A stretch of DNA of 64,000 nt. Origin: Desulfurococcus mucosus DSM 2162. Lineage in GTDB: Archaea; Thermoproteota; Thermoprotei_A; Sulfolobales; Desulfurococcaceae. The stretch covers positions 682,001 through 746,000 of the forward strand of contig NC_014961.1 in the NCBI RefSeq assembly GCF_000186365.1, in the 5' to 3' direction. This document shows positions 25,497 to 35,027 of the stretch, piece after piece; the first letter of the stretch is position 1; every line of letters starts with the position of its first letter. The notes under the pieces are model-generated. The model did no database searches. It was given only the letters and a program-made list of their open reading frames with translations, and was not told the DNA's origin. The position numbers and the translations under genes were made by a program.

Positions 25497-25739
25497 ACAA
25501 TCGCTGAACCACAGTGCTTCATCCAAAGGGTCTGCACTGTATGCTAAACTTGCTCCGATCCTCGTGTTACTTGACGCGCTGTAAACCATGTATTGCTTAA
25601 AAACATCGGCGTAATATCGTATACTTGTCTTACTCCCCCGGTGGTGGGCGGCTCTGCAATTATTTCTTTGGCTTAACCCCCTTTTATATGTTTCAACGAA
25701 GGAGAGCCTGCTGCACCGGGGAAACACGAGGCAAACAAC
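25497..25739. other. Intergenic stretch with a possible minus-strand mini-ORF
   Basis: A 243-base gap between convergent genes. On the minus strand a 38-residue frame (ATG 25589 to TGA 25473) reads protein-like (ASSNTRIGASLAYSADPL) and overlaps the end of the PfkB gene by 24 bases. A TTTTTAAG stretch precedes it. There is no family match by eye, and no RNA gene is recognised. Confidence 0.25.
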
Positions 25740-26108
25740 TTAAAATGCGAGGACAGCGTCGCTCATACCACCGTCATAGAGCCTGGTCGCCGATACATTG
25801 GTCTCCTCGTTTTTAACCGGGGGCATGCCAACTCTCTCCATTATGGCAGACTTGAGCTCACTGATTGACGGAACCCTCCCGATGAACCTTAGCTTGCCAT
25901 TTACATATATTTGCGGTAGATCCATTGATTCGGCTTCAAGAGGATCATTGAACCAAACGTGCTCTGGGATTATCTCAACCCAAATCCCCTTCCTATCGAG
26001 GAGCTCCTCGGCGACCTGGAAGAGCCGTCTCAACGCCTCATCGCTTTCCTCGCTGAAGTCGAGGCGTACTTCCACAATCACTTTAGTAGTGTCCTCGGAT
26101 TCGCTCAT
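25740..26108 (-). CDS. Thioredoxin/glutaredoxin-like protein without CxxC
   Basis: A 122-residue protein. The segment ESMDLPQIYVNGKLRFIGRVPSISEL looks like the cis-proline and final strand region of a thioredoxin or glutaredoxin fold (LPQIYVNG). The N-terminal half gives beta-alpha-beta elements (VIVEVRLDFSEES). No CxxC redox motif is present, and no cysteine at all is seen, so it would not be an oxidoreductase. It may be a structural or binding variant. Unassigned otherwise. Confidence 0.5.
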   Translation of the reverse strand: MSESEDTTKVIVEVRLDFSEESDEALRRLFQVAEELLDRKGIWVEIIPEHVWFNDPLEAESMDLPQIYVNGKLRFIGRVPSISELKSAIMERVGMPPVKNEETNVSATRLYDGGMSDAVLAF

Positions 26109-26227
26109 TCAGCATCCCTGTATGCCTCATCGAGGATTATTGCCTTTTAAAGGAGGGGGCGGTGGAATACTCGGTGTAGTGGCTATGTTTTACTTATAAA
26201 AACAGCTCCCGGTGAGACGATACCGGT

Positions 26228-27607
26228 TTACTCGGTTTCCTTCTTCACGGGGTGGATGTAGTCCCGGGGCGCCTTAGAGAATACCTCGAGGTATTTCCTC
26301 AGAGCCTTCGGAATAGTCACGGTGCCATCTTCATTCTGATGATTCTCCAGTATCGATGTTATAGCCCTAGTGCTGGCGATCGCCGTACTGTTGAGCGTGT
26401 GAACATACTCTTTGATCATTCCTCTTCTACGTATGAGCCTCGTCTTCAACCTGAAGGATTGCCAATCCGTGGTATTGCTGCAACTCACCATCTCCCTGAA
26501 GAGTCCTTGAGCCGGCATCCATGTCTCCAGGTCGTACTTCTTAGCGGCCGGTGCTCCGAGGTCACCGCTCGCTATGTTCACAATCCTGTAGGGTAACTCG
26601 AGTCCCCTGAAGAGCTCCTCAGCGTTCCCAATGAGCTCCTCCATCAGGCTCCAGCTCTCCTCCGGCTTAGCGTAAACGTATTGCTCAACCTTATGGAACT
26701 GGTGGACTCTGAAGATCCCCTTGAGATCCCTGTTGCCTGCGCCGGCTTCTTTCCTGAAACACGGTGAGACACCTACATATTTAAGCGGTAACTCTTCCTC
26801 GGGTATCTCCTCGAAGGCGTGGAGAGCTGCCAGCGAGTGCTCCGCTGTAGCTATGAGATAGAGGTCTTCGCCCTCTATCTTGTAAATGGCATCCTTGAAT
26901 GTTGCAAGGTCTATCACGCCCGACATCACCTTGTGACGCAGCATGTAAGGTGGTAGAACCAGCCTGTATCCTTTACTAGTCAAGCTGTCTATGGCGTACA
27001 TTAGTAGAGCCATGTCGAGGAACACTATGTCATCGAAGAGGTAGTAGAACCTGCTTCCAGCCACCTCCCCGGCTTTAACGGTGTCGCCAAGCCTTAGAAC
27101 ATTCTCGAGCATATCAGCATGTCCAACAGGCCTCCATTCTATCAGCTTGTAGTCCACCTTGAACCCATACCTCTCTGTCTGCTGCTTGAACTGCTCGAGG
27201 TGCCCGGTCCACACCTTTGGAGTGCCCCAGAACCTTATGGGTACATTATAAGTGTCGTCAGGACCTATAGGTACGCTCTCGTGAACCGTGTTAGGCAGTT
27301 TTAGCAGGGCTTCATCCCTGAGTTCCTCGAGCTCTCTGAGCTTCTTCTCAAGCTCCTCTAACTGGGATAGGAGTTCCTTCGCCTCATTTATCCTGAGGCT
27401 TCTCTCCGGCTCAGGTAACCTGGATATATCCCTGCTTATAACATTATGCCTGTGCCTGAGCTCTTGCACTTGTGACAGCATCTTGCGCCACTCGAGGTCT
27501 AGCCTATACGCCTCATCCACCAGGCTTGGATCCATGAATCTCTTTTTCACATGTTCCTTTAACTGCTCCGGGTTCTCCCGGAGCAGTGTTAGAATACTCC
27601 AAGACAC
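26228..27607 (-). CDS. serS: Seryl-tRNA synthetase
   Basis: A 459-residue class II synthetase. The N-terminal coiled-coil arm (about residues 30-110, rich in E/L/R) binds the long variable arm of tRNA-Ser. Motif 2 lies in [28 protein letters not shown] and motif 3 in [18 protein letters not shown]. It is the ordinary bacterial/archaeal type rather than the rare methanogen type. The start is GTG 27607 after GGTGG; a TTTTTAAT TATA-like element lies about 50 bases upstream. Confidence 0.96.
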   Translation of the reverse strand: MSWSILTLLRENPEQLKEHVKKRFMDPSLVDEAYRLDLEWRKMLSQVQELRHRHNVISRDISRLPEPERSLRINEAKELLSQLEELEKKLRELEELRDEALLKLPNTVHESVPIGPDDTYNVPIRFWGTPKVWTGHLEQFKQQTERYGFKVDYKLIEWRPVGHADMLENVLRLGDTVKAGEVAGSRFYYLFDDIVFLDMALLMYAIDSLTSKGYRLVLPPYMLRHKVMSGVIDLATFKDAIYKIEGEDLYLIATAEHSLAALHAFEEIPEEELPLKYVGVSPCFRKEAGAGNRDLKGIFRVHQFHKVEQYVYAKPEESWSLMEELIGNAEELFRGLELPYRIVNIASGDLGAPAAKKYDLETWMPAQGLFREMVSCSNTTDWQSFRLKTRLIRRRGMIKEYVHTLNSTAIASTRAITSILENHQNEDGTVTIPKALRKYLEVFSKAPRDYIHPVKKETE

Positions 27608-27687
27608 GTTGCTCCACCACTGTCTCCAACACTATTTCACAGAGTGAGACTTGAATTAAAAAGTGTATCTTAGGCTGCAGGCCACTG

Positions 27688-28047
27688 TCACTCCCTGGCT
27701 TCCTGCGTGCTCTTAGCGTACTCCTCGACTATGTCGTAGCCGAAGCGTTCCTTGAACATCTGCCTCCCCTTCTCCGTCATCCTGAGGGGGGTCCACGGGG
27801 GGTCATAGACTATGTCTACGTCGGCGTCTACGCCTAGTTTCTCTTTCAATACGTCGATTATCATCAACGGCAGGGTGGCGGCGAGCGGGCAAAACATTGT
27901 CGTCAAGGACATAGCTATCTTCACTGTCTTTTCATCGACCACCCTTATATCGTAGATTAACCCGAGGTTGTACACGTCGATCCCTATCTCCGGGTCTGTC
28001 ACTGTCTCCAATGCCTCGATAACCTTCTTCTTCAAGTCCTCGCTCAA
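27688..28047 (-). CDS. DUF59 (MIP18/PaaD/SufT-like) Fe-S assembly protein
   Basis: A 119-residue protein with the DUF59 hallmarks: VTDPEIGIDVYNLGLIYDI, then the reactive-cysteine block TTMFCPLAATL and DIVYDPPWTP. Such proteins help mature Fe-S clusters. It is the last gene of an operon with the small helical protein and the two eIF2B-like genes. Confidence 0.88.
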   Translation of the reverse strand: MSEDLKKKVIEALETVTDPEIGIDVYNLGLIYDIRVVDEKTVKIAMSLTTMFCPLAATLPLMIIDVLKEKLGVDADVDIVYDPPWTPLRMTEKGRQMFKERFGYDIVEEYAKSTQEARE

Positions 28048-28053
28048 AGCTCT

Positions 28054-28344
28054 TCACCCCTCTTTCCTCCCCGTCGACATTAAGCCCCTGAGGTATCTAG
28101 CCATGAGCACGTGTGGCGGGGTCTCAGATATTTTCACGGCTATCGTATACATTGCCTTAAGCTCCTCTTCACTCGCGTAGTCGAGGGGTATCCCCTTCTG
28201 CTGGTTGCGCTCCCATTCAGCGATCAGCTTCTCCATTATGCTGGCGACCGTGGGGTCAGAGTAGAAGGCTATCTTGTACGCCTGCTCACGTGATTCATCT
28301 ATCAACCGTATGATTTCCTGCCGCATCCTGGATGCGTCGAGCAT
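28054..28344 (-). CDS. Small helical hypothetical protein
   Basis: A 96-residue helical protein (RMRQEIIRLIDESREQAYKIAFYS...). I do not recognise a family. It sits between ribose-1,5-bisphosphate isomerase and the DUF59 gene with gaps of 6 bases on each side, so it is almost certainly expressed. No motif or metal site is visible. Confidence 0.6.
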   Translation of the reverse strand: MLDASRMRQEIIRLIDESREQAYKIAFYSDPTVASIMEKLIAEWERNQQKGIPLDYASEEELKAMYTIAVKISETPPHVLMARYLRGLMSTGRKEG

Positions 28345-28350
28345 ACATAT

Positions 28351-29361
28351 CTACTCCAAGAGGTCTTCAAACCTTATGCTAGTAAATGTCGACACACCCT
28401 GTTTAATCTTTTCCAAGGCCCATCCAAGCCTCTCCATCAAGACTAGTATTGCTGCCTGCGGCGGGATGACACCTATCTCTGTCACTATGGCGTCTATGTA
28501 CTCTGGTGGAGTAACATCGAAGGAGGGATTCAACACTTTGACGCCTGGATGCTGCTTCAACCAGTCTTCGGGGACAACCTCTGTTGGATCCCTGAACTCT
28601 ATGGGGACCAGCTCGCCCACCAGTGTGACAGGTGAGAACTTATATGACTCGGCAACCACGTAGACGCGTACCCTAGCCTCCTTTGCTGCAAGCGCCACCT
28701 GGCTTGTACCGATCTTGTTCACTACGGCACCGTTGCTGGCAACGGTGTCGGCGCCTATTACAACGTAGTCTACCTCACCCATGACATATCTTACAGCACT
28801 ATCAGGTATCTGAACCACTGGCACACCATTGTTGATCAGTTGAGTGGCCGTTATCCTCCCCTGGTAGAATGGGCGGGTCTCCGTGCTGTATACCTTGACC
28901 ACTCTTCCCTGCCTGTAGGCCTCCGTTATAGTGCTCACAGCCACACTACTGTGGCAGTGAGTCAGCACTATCGAGTTCTCCTTTATCCTTCTGGCAGCCA
29001 TCTCGCTTATCTTCTTCACAGCGCTGAGACTCTCCTCGATGAACCTATTGGCTGAACCTATTATGGAGCTGCGTGCACTCTCGTAATCCTGGGCATTCTT
29101 CAATGCTGAAACAACAAACATCACTGCGTTGGGGAGGCTGACAGCGGTTGGCCTCGTCGATATAAGTATGTCTGCAACCCTACCAATATACTTCTTGAAT
29201 ACCTGGAGATCCCTGGGACCCGCATACTCTTCCGCTGCTATCTTCAAGGCCTCCGCAGCCGCCCTTCCTATCTTGCCGGCGCCCCTAATCTTCATGCTCC
29301 TTATGCCTTCAGCTATCTCCAGTACCCGGGGCGGAATCCCTGCCTCACTCACTGCAACCAC
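28351..29361 (-). CDS. Ribose-1,5-bisphosphate isomerase (eIF2B-like fold)
   Basis: A 336-residue member of the eIF2B alpha/beta/delta-like family. The segments THCHSSVAVSTI (catalytic Cys) and VIGADTVASNGAVVNKIGT (catalytic Asp) match archaeal R15P isomerase. That enzyme makes ribulose 1,5-bisphosphate in the AMP and nucleoside degradation route ending in RubisCO. No RubisCO or AMP phosphorylase gene is in the window. The start is GTG 29361. It overlaps a paralogue upstream by 13 bases. Confidence 0.85.
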   Translation of the reverse strand: MVAVSEAGIPPRVLEIAEGIRSMKIRGAGKIGRAAAEALKIAAEEYAGPRDLQVFKKYIGRVADILISTRPTAVSLPNAVMFVVSALKNAQDYESARSSIIGSANRFIEESLSAVKKISEMAARRIKENSIVLTHCHSSVAVSTITEAYRQGRVVKVYSTETRPFYQGRITATQLINNGVPVVQIPDSAVRYVMGEVDYVVIGADTVASNGAVVNKIGTSQVALAAKEARVRVYVVAESYKFSPVTLVGELVPIEFRDPTEVVPEDWLKQHPGVKVLNPSFDVTPPEYIDAIVTEIGVIPPQAAILVLMERLGWALEKIKQGVSTFTSIRFEDLLE

Positions 29362-30290
29362 CTCTTCACCTCGGCTACGATGGCTTCAAGGGGTTTGACG
29401 AGTGGCGGGAAGGAGCCGTGGATCTCGCGGAGAACTATGGGTATGGCTTGAGGCGCGAAGAGCCCTCGCTCAGTTGCGATTACGTCAATGTACTCGGGGG
29501 GTGTTACATCGTAGAGCGGTGCCGTCGCCATGTAATTCTCGGGTAGTGTTCTCCGGGTATCCTCATCCATCAGGAGCCTCCAGTCTCCCTCCGGGAGCTT
29601 GAGTAGCTCGCCGTAGATCGTCTCGATGCTGAACTTCATTGTTGGTGCTACCACGAAGACCCTTACCCTTGCCTCGTGTGCATCTAATGCTATGATGCTT
29701 GAGCCAGCTTTGCCGACGACTGCCCCATTAGCTGCAACAGCCTCAGCCCCAAGGACAACCTTGTCTATGTTTTTCATGAAGAAGCGGGCCGCTGAGTCAA
29801 CTATGAGGTATACCTCGACGCCAAGCTTCTCAAGGTACTCTGCCATCGCCAATCCCTCCAGGCCCGGCCTGGACTCCGCGACGTATACTTTCACCTTCAC
29901 CCCACTGTCAACCAGCGTCTTGAAGAGTCTTCGGAGAGTCAGACTGTTACTGTTCGTCATCAATGCATCGCCGTCTACAACGCGCTTAGCCGCCATCTCG
30001 GCTGCACGTGTAACGCTCTCATCGTACTCTGAGGCAAGGGCATCTATGTATTCCTCAATACCCTTCAAACCGTTTTCAAGGAAGTATGTGCCGATCCGTC
30101 TTAGAGCATTCAGTGAAGCCATGGAGCTCGGCCTCTCAGCCATCAGCTTCTCATAGAGTTCTACAAACATCTTTGCAAAGGCCTTCGCATCCCCGCTGGA
30201 TGCAGCCTTCCTCAGTGTTGAAGCCGTCTCAAAGAATAGCTCTGAGCCAGTTGACCTGGCGGCAAACCCGTGACGCATCAGGCTAGACAT
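29349..30290 (-). CDS. eIF2B-like paralogue lacking isomerase catalytic residues
   Basis: A 313-residue eIF2B alpha/beta/delta-like protein, paralogous to the adjacent R15P isomerase. At the catalytic Cys position it has NSNS (LMTNSNSLTLRR), and the catalytic Asp is Glu (VLGAEAVAANGAVVGKAG). The fold-defining VTPPEYIDVIATERG is retained. It is therefore probably not an active R15P isomerase. It could be a regulatory subunit or a different sugar-phosphate enzyme. It is the first gene of the operon. Confidence 0.72.
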   Translation of the reverse strand: MSSLMRHGFAARSTGSELFFETASTLRKAASSGDAKAFAKMFVELYEKLMAERPSSMASLNALRRIGTYFLENGLKGIEEYIDALASEYDESVTRAAEMAAKRVVDGDALMTNSNSLTLRRLFKTLVDSGVKVKVYVAESRPGLEGLAMAEYLEKLGVEVYLIVDSAARFFMKNIDKVVLGAEAVAANGAVVGKAGSSIIALDAHEARVRVFVVAPTMKFSIETIYGELLKLPEGDWRLLMDEDTRRTLPENYMATAPLYDVTPPEYIDVIATERGLFAPQAIPIVLREIHGSFPPLVKPLEAIVAEVKRWLQ

Positions 30291-30319
30291 TTCCGGACAC
30301 CCATATTCATTGAACCAGG

Positions 30320-31189
30320 CTACTTATTGTGGATAATGAATTCACTCAATCTACTTATAAACTCATTGAAGCCTTCGCCACCGGTGTAGGGTATGTCCAT
30401 CGAGTGAAACGGTTTACCAAGCACCTCGAGCACGCTCGGCGTCTCCACTGTCCAAGGCCGTCTCCCGATGCTAAGTGCCTCAACGGCTCGCTTATAGCGT
30501 CGTCCATCATATATGAGTAGCTTCGATGGCGCCGCCACGAGAACCACATCCGCATCCAGGGAGGCTGCTGTGGGGGCTGAGGAGTTGTTATAGCTTTCAG
30601 TCAACACTATATCGTAGTCGTTGAGCAACCCGTAGACAGCATCCACCTCCCTGTAGAGATCCTCGCTATCCAGGAGGCCTGCTATCTCGCTCCTAGTGGC
30701 ATCCCTGAAAACAGTGTTTCCCGCTTCACCGAACCTTTTGATCAATGCTTCGACAACACTAGCTGTAACGCTGTTAAGCCTAGCAATGTTCTCCCTTACA
30801 ACCAGGTACTCGTCGACCCTCCCAGTAACCCGGCTTACCCTTACAAGCACAGCCTGCGAGACGACATCGCTGAGAACACTCAGGTAGAATCTGGCTGAGC
30901 CCCCGTGTCTCAATGGATCCGGCGGCATGGTGAGTATGTCCACCGGGTTGACTAAGCGGAGTTCGCCAAGTAATCCAAGCTCCCTTGCAACAACATAGGC
31001 GTCGTGCCCTACAAGGATCCCTGTCTCCATGGAGAATCCAAGTGTTTCCGGCTGGTACCATCCGCTGTGTCCTGCAACAGGCTTAAAGTAGTAGGTCTTG
31101 AACCTCCTCCCTAGCTCCCTTGCAAGGCCTAATGCCACCGTCGTCTTACCTGAGTCGTGCGGTAGCATCCCAGTGATGAGTACCCGCAT
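30320..31189 (-). CDS. Dethiobiotin-synthetase-like P-loop ATPase
   Basis: About 289 residues with a P-loop LITGMLPHDSGKTTVALGLA and a second-strand FKPVAGHSGWYQPE block, like dethiobiotin synthetase and cobyrinic-acid synthase-type ATPases. No biotin gene is nearby, so the substrate is unknown. The frame is open for 30 codons upstream, but ATG 31189 begins just before the P-loop strand and follows GGTG (31201-31198) and a TATA-like ATTATAAAT. I therefore start there. Confidence 0.65.
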   Translation of the reverse strand: MRVLITGMLPHDSGKTTVALGLARELGRRFKTYYFKPVAGHSGWYQPETLGFSMETGILVGHDAYVVARELGLLGELRLVNPVDILTMPPDPLRHGGSARFYLSVLSDVVSQAVLVRVSRVTGRVDEYLVVRENIARLNSVTASVVEALIKRFGEAGNTVFRDATRSEIAGLLDSEDLYREVDAVYGLLNDYDIVLTESYNNSSAPTAASLDADVVLVAAPSKLLIYDGRRYKRAVEALSIGRRPWTVETPSVLEVLGKPFHSMDIPYTGGEGFNEFISRLSEFIIHNK

Positions 31190-31248
31190 CTCGATGCACC
31201 TGGAACATTTATAATCCATCCCCCCTATACAATCTTGAATCATGATGC

Positions 31249-32739
31249 ATGAAGGTGGATGATGTGCGGGCCCTGCCACCCTTGATCCTGCTACTACTGG
31301 TTGTGCTCAGTTCCCCAGGCCTGATCCATGTATCCGCGCAGGAGGCTCCGGGTAGACTCATATACATCTATTTCCCCGGTTCAGATGGGCAGAGAGTAGC
31401 CGGCGTACTCAGGGAGATATACGGTAATTCAACGCCTATAAGCTTCTACAGCGTGGAACCTGAGCAAGGAGGCAGCCCGCTTTACTATTTATACTGGATG
31501 ACAACGGGAGCGAGGCCAGCCGGCTCATCCACCATCCCCCAGTACGGGGGAGTGAATCAATCCACAGTGCTCATTCTCTGGAATAACACTGCCCTCGTAG
31601 GCAACCCTCTTGTGGATCCATCAATCCACCCCTATGCCTACAATCCTCTTTACAATCTATCCGGGAACTACATTCCGCCGAGGATAATATCGGTTAAGGC
31701 TAACAACAGTTTCCACTGGGATGAAATAGACTCGGATGTCCGCTTAAACCTCTCGGGAAGCGTGCTCAGCATAGAGGTCGTTAAGCAGGGCTATACGTGG
31801 ACGCTTAACACGACGCAGAGCAGGGAGCTAGCCCCGCCAAGGATCTTTGTACTGCTCAATGAGACAAGATTCCTCTCAGCTGGAAACTACACTATCACCT
31901 TCTACGTTATAAGGGCTGACCCCGAGAACATAACCCTGTTCTTCCCTGGTAGTGTGAGGATGGACATCGGTGCAGGGAGCGGTGTGAGCGGGATAATCTC
32001 GCATACTACCCCGTGGAGTATAATAGACAGGGATCTCTTCACCAGGCTTCCCAGCGATGCCGCAGCATGGTGGCTGCAGCAATCAGTGTTAACGCTTGGC
32101 GATGTAACCAGGTTGGCCGCGGGCAATGTAAATGTATCGGTGACGCTAGTCTACATGCCCCACCTAGTCTTACTGAAAAACCTCACCGGTGGCGTGACAT
32201 CGCCCGACATGGTTGACGCCGTGTACAATGGTTTCAAGCTCGTGGCAGCCTCACTCATCACCACGTATAGGGATGCAGCAATAGTGGTCTTCGACACCGG
32301 TGAAGCCGGGAGACCCGGCTACCTCGCCATAGCTAAGGGTAGTGTCCAGCAAGCGAATATATCCCTCACAAGCAGTCAGCTTGTGGCATTCATCCTCGCC
32401 GGAAGCTCCCTCACACCCCTAGGCTACAGCAACCTCTTAAACCTGCTGCAGCAGAGGAAACTCGAGATCGGCGACTTAAACGTCAAGGTAAACGAGTTAA
32501 ACAACACTGTGACCTCAATGAACCAGACGATCAACGAGTTGACGGGCAAGCTAGCCACGTGTAGCTCGGAAAACACGTTGCTAAACTCAAGGATAACGCA
32601 GGTTAACGCAGAGCTGGAAAAAGCCAAGGCCCTCTACACCCAGGCATACACATACATAACGCTGGGGCTCGCGACAACAATAGCAGTATCGGTAGCCCTA
32701 GGATACATCGCGATCCTGGCTGCACGCAAAAAGCCTTGA
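31249..32739 (+). CDS. Membrane-anchored cell-surface glycoprotein with coiled coil
   Basis: A 496-residue exported protein. It has a signal segment (about residues 10-30, LPPLILLLLVVL) with a cleavage-like VSAQEAP, and a large extracellular part with many N-glycosylation sequons (NSTP, NQST, NNTA, NLSG, NYTI and others). A heptad-like coiled coil follows (about 415-465), then a C-terminal membrane anchor with the stop-transfer tail AARKKP. This layout resembles a stalked crenarchaeal surface protein. I see no enzyme motif. Confidence 0.7.
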   Translation: MKVDDVRALPPLILLLLVVLSSPGLIHVSAQEAPGRLIYIYFPGSDGQRVAGVLREIYGNSTPISFYSVEPEQGGSPLYYLYWMTTGARPAGSSTIPQYGGVNQSTVLILWNNTALVGNPLVDPSIHPYAYNPLYNLSGNYIPPRIISVKANNSFHWDEIDSDVRLNLSGSVLSIEVVKQGYTWTLNTTQSRELAPPRIFVLLNETRFLSAGNYTITFYVIRADPENITLFFPGSVRMDIGAGSGVSGIISHTTPWSIIDRDLFTRLPSDAAAWWLQQSVLTLGDVTRLAAGNVNVSVTLVYMPHLVLLKNLTGGVTSPDMVDAVYNGFKLVAASLITTYRDAAIVVFDTGEAGRPGYLAIAKGSVQQANISLTSSQLVAFILAGSSLTPLGYSNLLNLLQQRKLEIGDLNVKVNELNNTVTSMNQTINELTGKLATCSSENTLLNSRITQVNAELEKAKALYTQAYTYITLGLATTIAVSVALGYIAILAARKKP

Positions 32740-33626
32740 ACATTCACCAAGGCTGAAAAGCCCCGTTTTTAAGGCTAAGTAAAGGCCCGTGACCCTCGAG
32801 GCTTCCTTGACCCTTGCCCCCACCCGGGTGCAGTTACATAGCCTCATACCGCCGTGGACAATCCTGTAACAGAGTGCGACAATCGGTCCTCTATTGTACT
32901 TGAGCGTCCCGGTCACTGGCCTGGGGCTGACCCCAAGCAACCTGAACCCTCTCCCCAGAGTAGCCGGGCTAGGAGCACGAAGGGGAGCTAGATGACTGTG
33001 GCCGGCTTCCTCACTCCATACTACCGGGACATTAACGCTGGCCTCGATCCACATTGCGTTCAGGGTGGCGAGTGAGTTGAATGCCGGGTTGAAGTTGCCA
33101 CGAGGTAAACTCTCTTGGTGCCCAGCGGCTGCTTCCAGCGGAACTCGACGAGGAACTCCTTGAGCCTGCCCTTCTGTTGTCCATCCACCAATGATCACAT
33201 ACATACCGCTTAACTCCTGACTCTCAATTCGGGCCTTCCGCCGAGGGCCTGCAGACGATGGCTATCGAGCGTTCCCCCAACCCTCAGCTGACAACGCACC
33301 CTTAAGCTCAGTAGCGTCTCCTCGACTTTGGTTGCGGCTTGACTGAGTGCTCTCGAGTAACTGTGGAGCTGATAGGTTAAATACCCTCCGCCGAATTCTC
33401 AGTGTGCTTCATGCAGTGCTATCGACTCTGGATCCCAGGCGAATTAAAAAAGCGAGTGCCTGGAGAAAGCAAGTACTGCTCTCGTAGGTGGACAGAGAGC
33501 AGAGCTCCAATGCGACAAAGCCCACCATGCTCGTCTCGTACAGCGTGCTCTATCGCTGCAAGCCCAAAAGTGCTCGAAGAAAACATTTTTAGCTATTGTA
33601 TCCAATAATTTGTTAGGTGAGGGGAC
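32740..33626. other. Gene-poor region with degenerate transposase-like remnants
   Basis: An 887-base stretch without a convincing gene. On the minus strand, about 33161-33070, a frame reads KEFLVEFRWKQPLGTKR then VYLVATST, which resembles the C-terminal part of a DDE-type transposase. A second minus frame at 32698-33204 gives a 168-residue basic product with no recognisable domain. The plus strand from 33240 to 33600 is broken by stops. It is best read as decayed mobile DNA. Confidence 0.4.
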
Positions 33627-35027
33627 TTGGTATACATAGTGCCCTTATCCATAGTCATAGCATATTTAGTGGGAATGCTACTCGTAGGCATATATACGAG
33701 CAAACGCCTAATAAGAACGAGCGAGGACTTGATTCTCGCGGGCAGGAACCTCGGCGTTATCCTGGTTGCGGCCTCTCTCTCCGCGAACAACATCGGTGGG
33801 GGCAGCACCGTGGGCGTCGCGGCGAAAGCATACGGCGATTGGGGCTTGTCTGCGGGCTGGTACATCCTCACCGCTGCCATAGCCATGATCCCACTTGCAC
33901 TAGTCCTGGCTAGGTTACGACGATCTTTAGTCTGGACCCTTCCAGAGGTTATTGGAAGGAGATATGGCACACCGAGCTACCTCTTGACTTCAATTCTTCA
34001 GATCGTGTCACTGGTCTGCCTCTCAGCCATGCAGGTCTTGGCATCTGGAACCATAATTGCTGCCCTGACTGGTCTGCCCTACGAGGTCGGCGTCGTCATC
34101 GCCGGCGGCATATCAACCGTGTACACTATAATGGGCGGCCTGTGGGCAGACGCGTTCACCGACCTTTTCCAGTGGGCGATCATATTCTTTGGCATGCTTG
34201 CGGCCCTACCATTTGTCATCAGCAATGTAGGAGGGTTTGAGACAATGGTATCCAAACTCCCGCCAGGGCACTTCGACCTCTTCAAAGCCGGAGGAGGAAC
34301 CATAGTGAGCCTGTTGATAATGTACATTGTGACCTTTATCATGGGGTCAGAAATGATAACACGAGCGTTCGGAGCAAAAGACGAAAAAACGGCCTTCCGG
34401 GGCTCCTTGCTCTCGGCCGTGTTTCAAGGGATGTTTGCCTTCATCCCTGCTCTCATTGGACTAGCCGCCCTAGCCGCGTTCCCTAATATCAAAGCTAGCG
34501 ATGCGTATGCAACAGCGATGCTGAGACTCGCCCCACCCTGGATAGCCGGCTTAGGGCTGTCGGCTATTTTGGGGGCTACCATGTCAAGTGCGGACTCCGA
34601 TATGCTCTGTGCCTCCTCGATCTTTTCAAAAGATATCTACCAAAAGTTCATCAGACCTAAGGCAAGCGATAGAGAAATAATTCTAATTACGAGGGCAGGG
34701 ATAGCCGTAATAGGCGGTATCTCAATATTGATCGCGCTACTGCGCTTGGACATCATAACTGTAAACACCTTCGCCTTCATGCTCCGTGCAGCTGGCCCGT
34801 TCGCCCCGTTCCTGTTCGGAATTTTCCGGGAAAAAGTCTCGAGGAATGCCGGCATAGTTGCCATAATTGCTGGGAGTGTTGCCGGCGTGGCATGGCGACT
34901 GATGGGTCAGCCGTACATTGGAGACGTAGTCTTAGGTTCGGCAGTCAGTGTACTGGCGTTCATTGTGACCGATAAAATTGAAAAAGCTCTCAACAGGCCC
35001 CTAGCTCCGCCACTTACACCTCGGTAG
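33627..35027 (+). CDS. Sodium:solute symporter family transporter
   Basis: A 466-residue membrane protein with about 12-13 hydrophobic segments. Family features are DLILAGRNLGVILVAASLSANNIGGGSTVG near the N-terminus and GLGLSAILGATMSSADSDMLCASSIFSKDIY later, matching the SSS superfamily with its sodium-site serines. The substrate is not decided. The start is TTG at 33627 after GGTGA (33616-33620). It stands alone between two gene-poor stretches, consistent with an acquired gene. Confidence 0.9.
   Translation: MVYIVPLSIVIAYLVGMLLVGIYTSKRLIRTSEDLILAGRNLGVILVAASLSANNIGGGSTVGVAAKAYGDWGLSAGWYILTAAIAMIPLALVLARLRRSLVWTLPEVIGRRYGTPSYLLTSILQIVSLVCLSAMQVLASGTIIAALTGLPYEVGVVIAGGISTVYTIMGGLWADAFTDLFQWAIIFFGMLAALPFVISNVGGFETMVSKLPPGHFDLFKAGGGTIVSLLIMYIVTFIMGSEMITRAFGAKDEKTAFRGSLLSAVFQGMFAFIPALIGLAALAAFPNIKASDAYATAMLRLAPPWIAGLGLSAILGATMSSADSDMLCASSIFSKDIYQKFIRPKASDREIILITRAGIAVIGGISILIALLRLDIITVNTFAFMLRAAGPFAPFLFGIFREKVSRNAGIVAIIAGSVAGVAWRLMGQPYIGDVVLGSAVSVLAFIVTDKIEKALNRPLAPPLTPR

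Noticed and set aside
32698-33204. The 168-residue minus-strand ORF as a functional protein
   Set aside because: It overlaps the end of the surface-protein gene, its composition is irregular, and a different frame within it carries the transposase-like fragment. This fits decayed DNA better.
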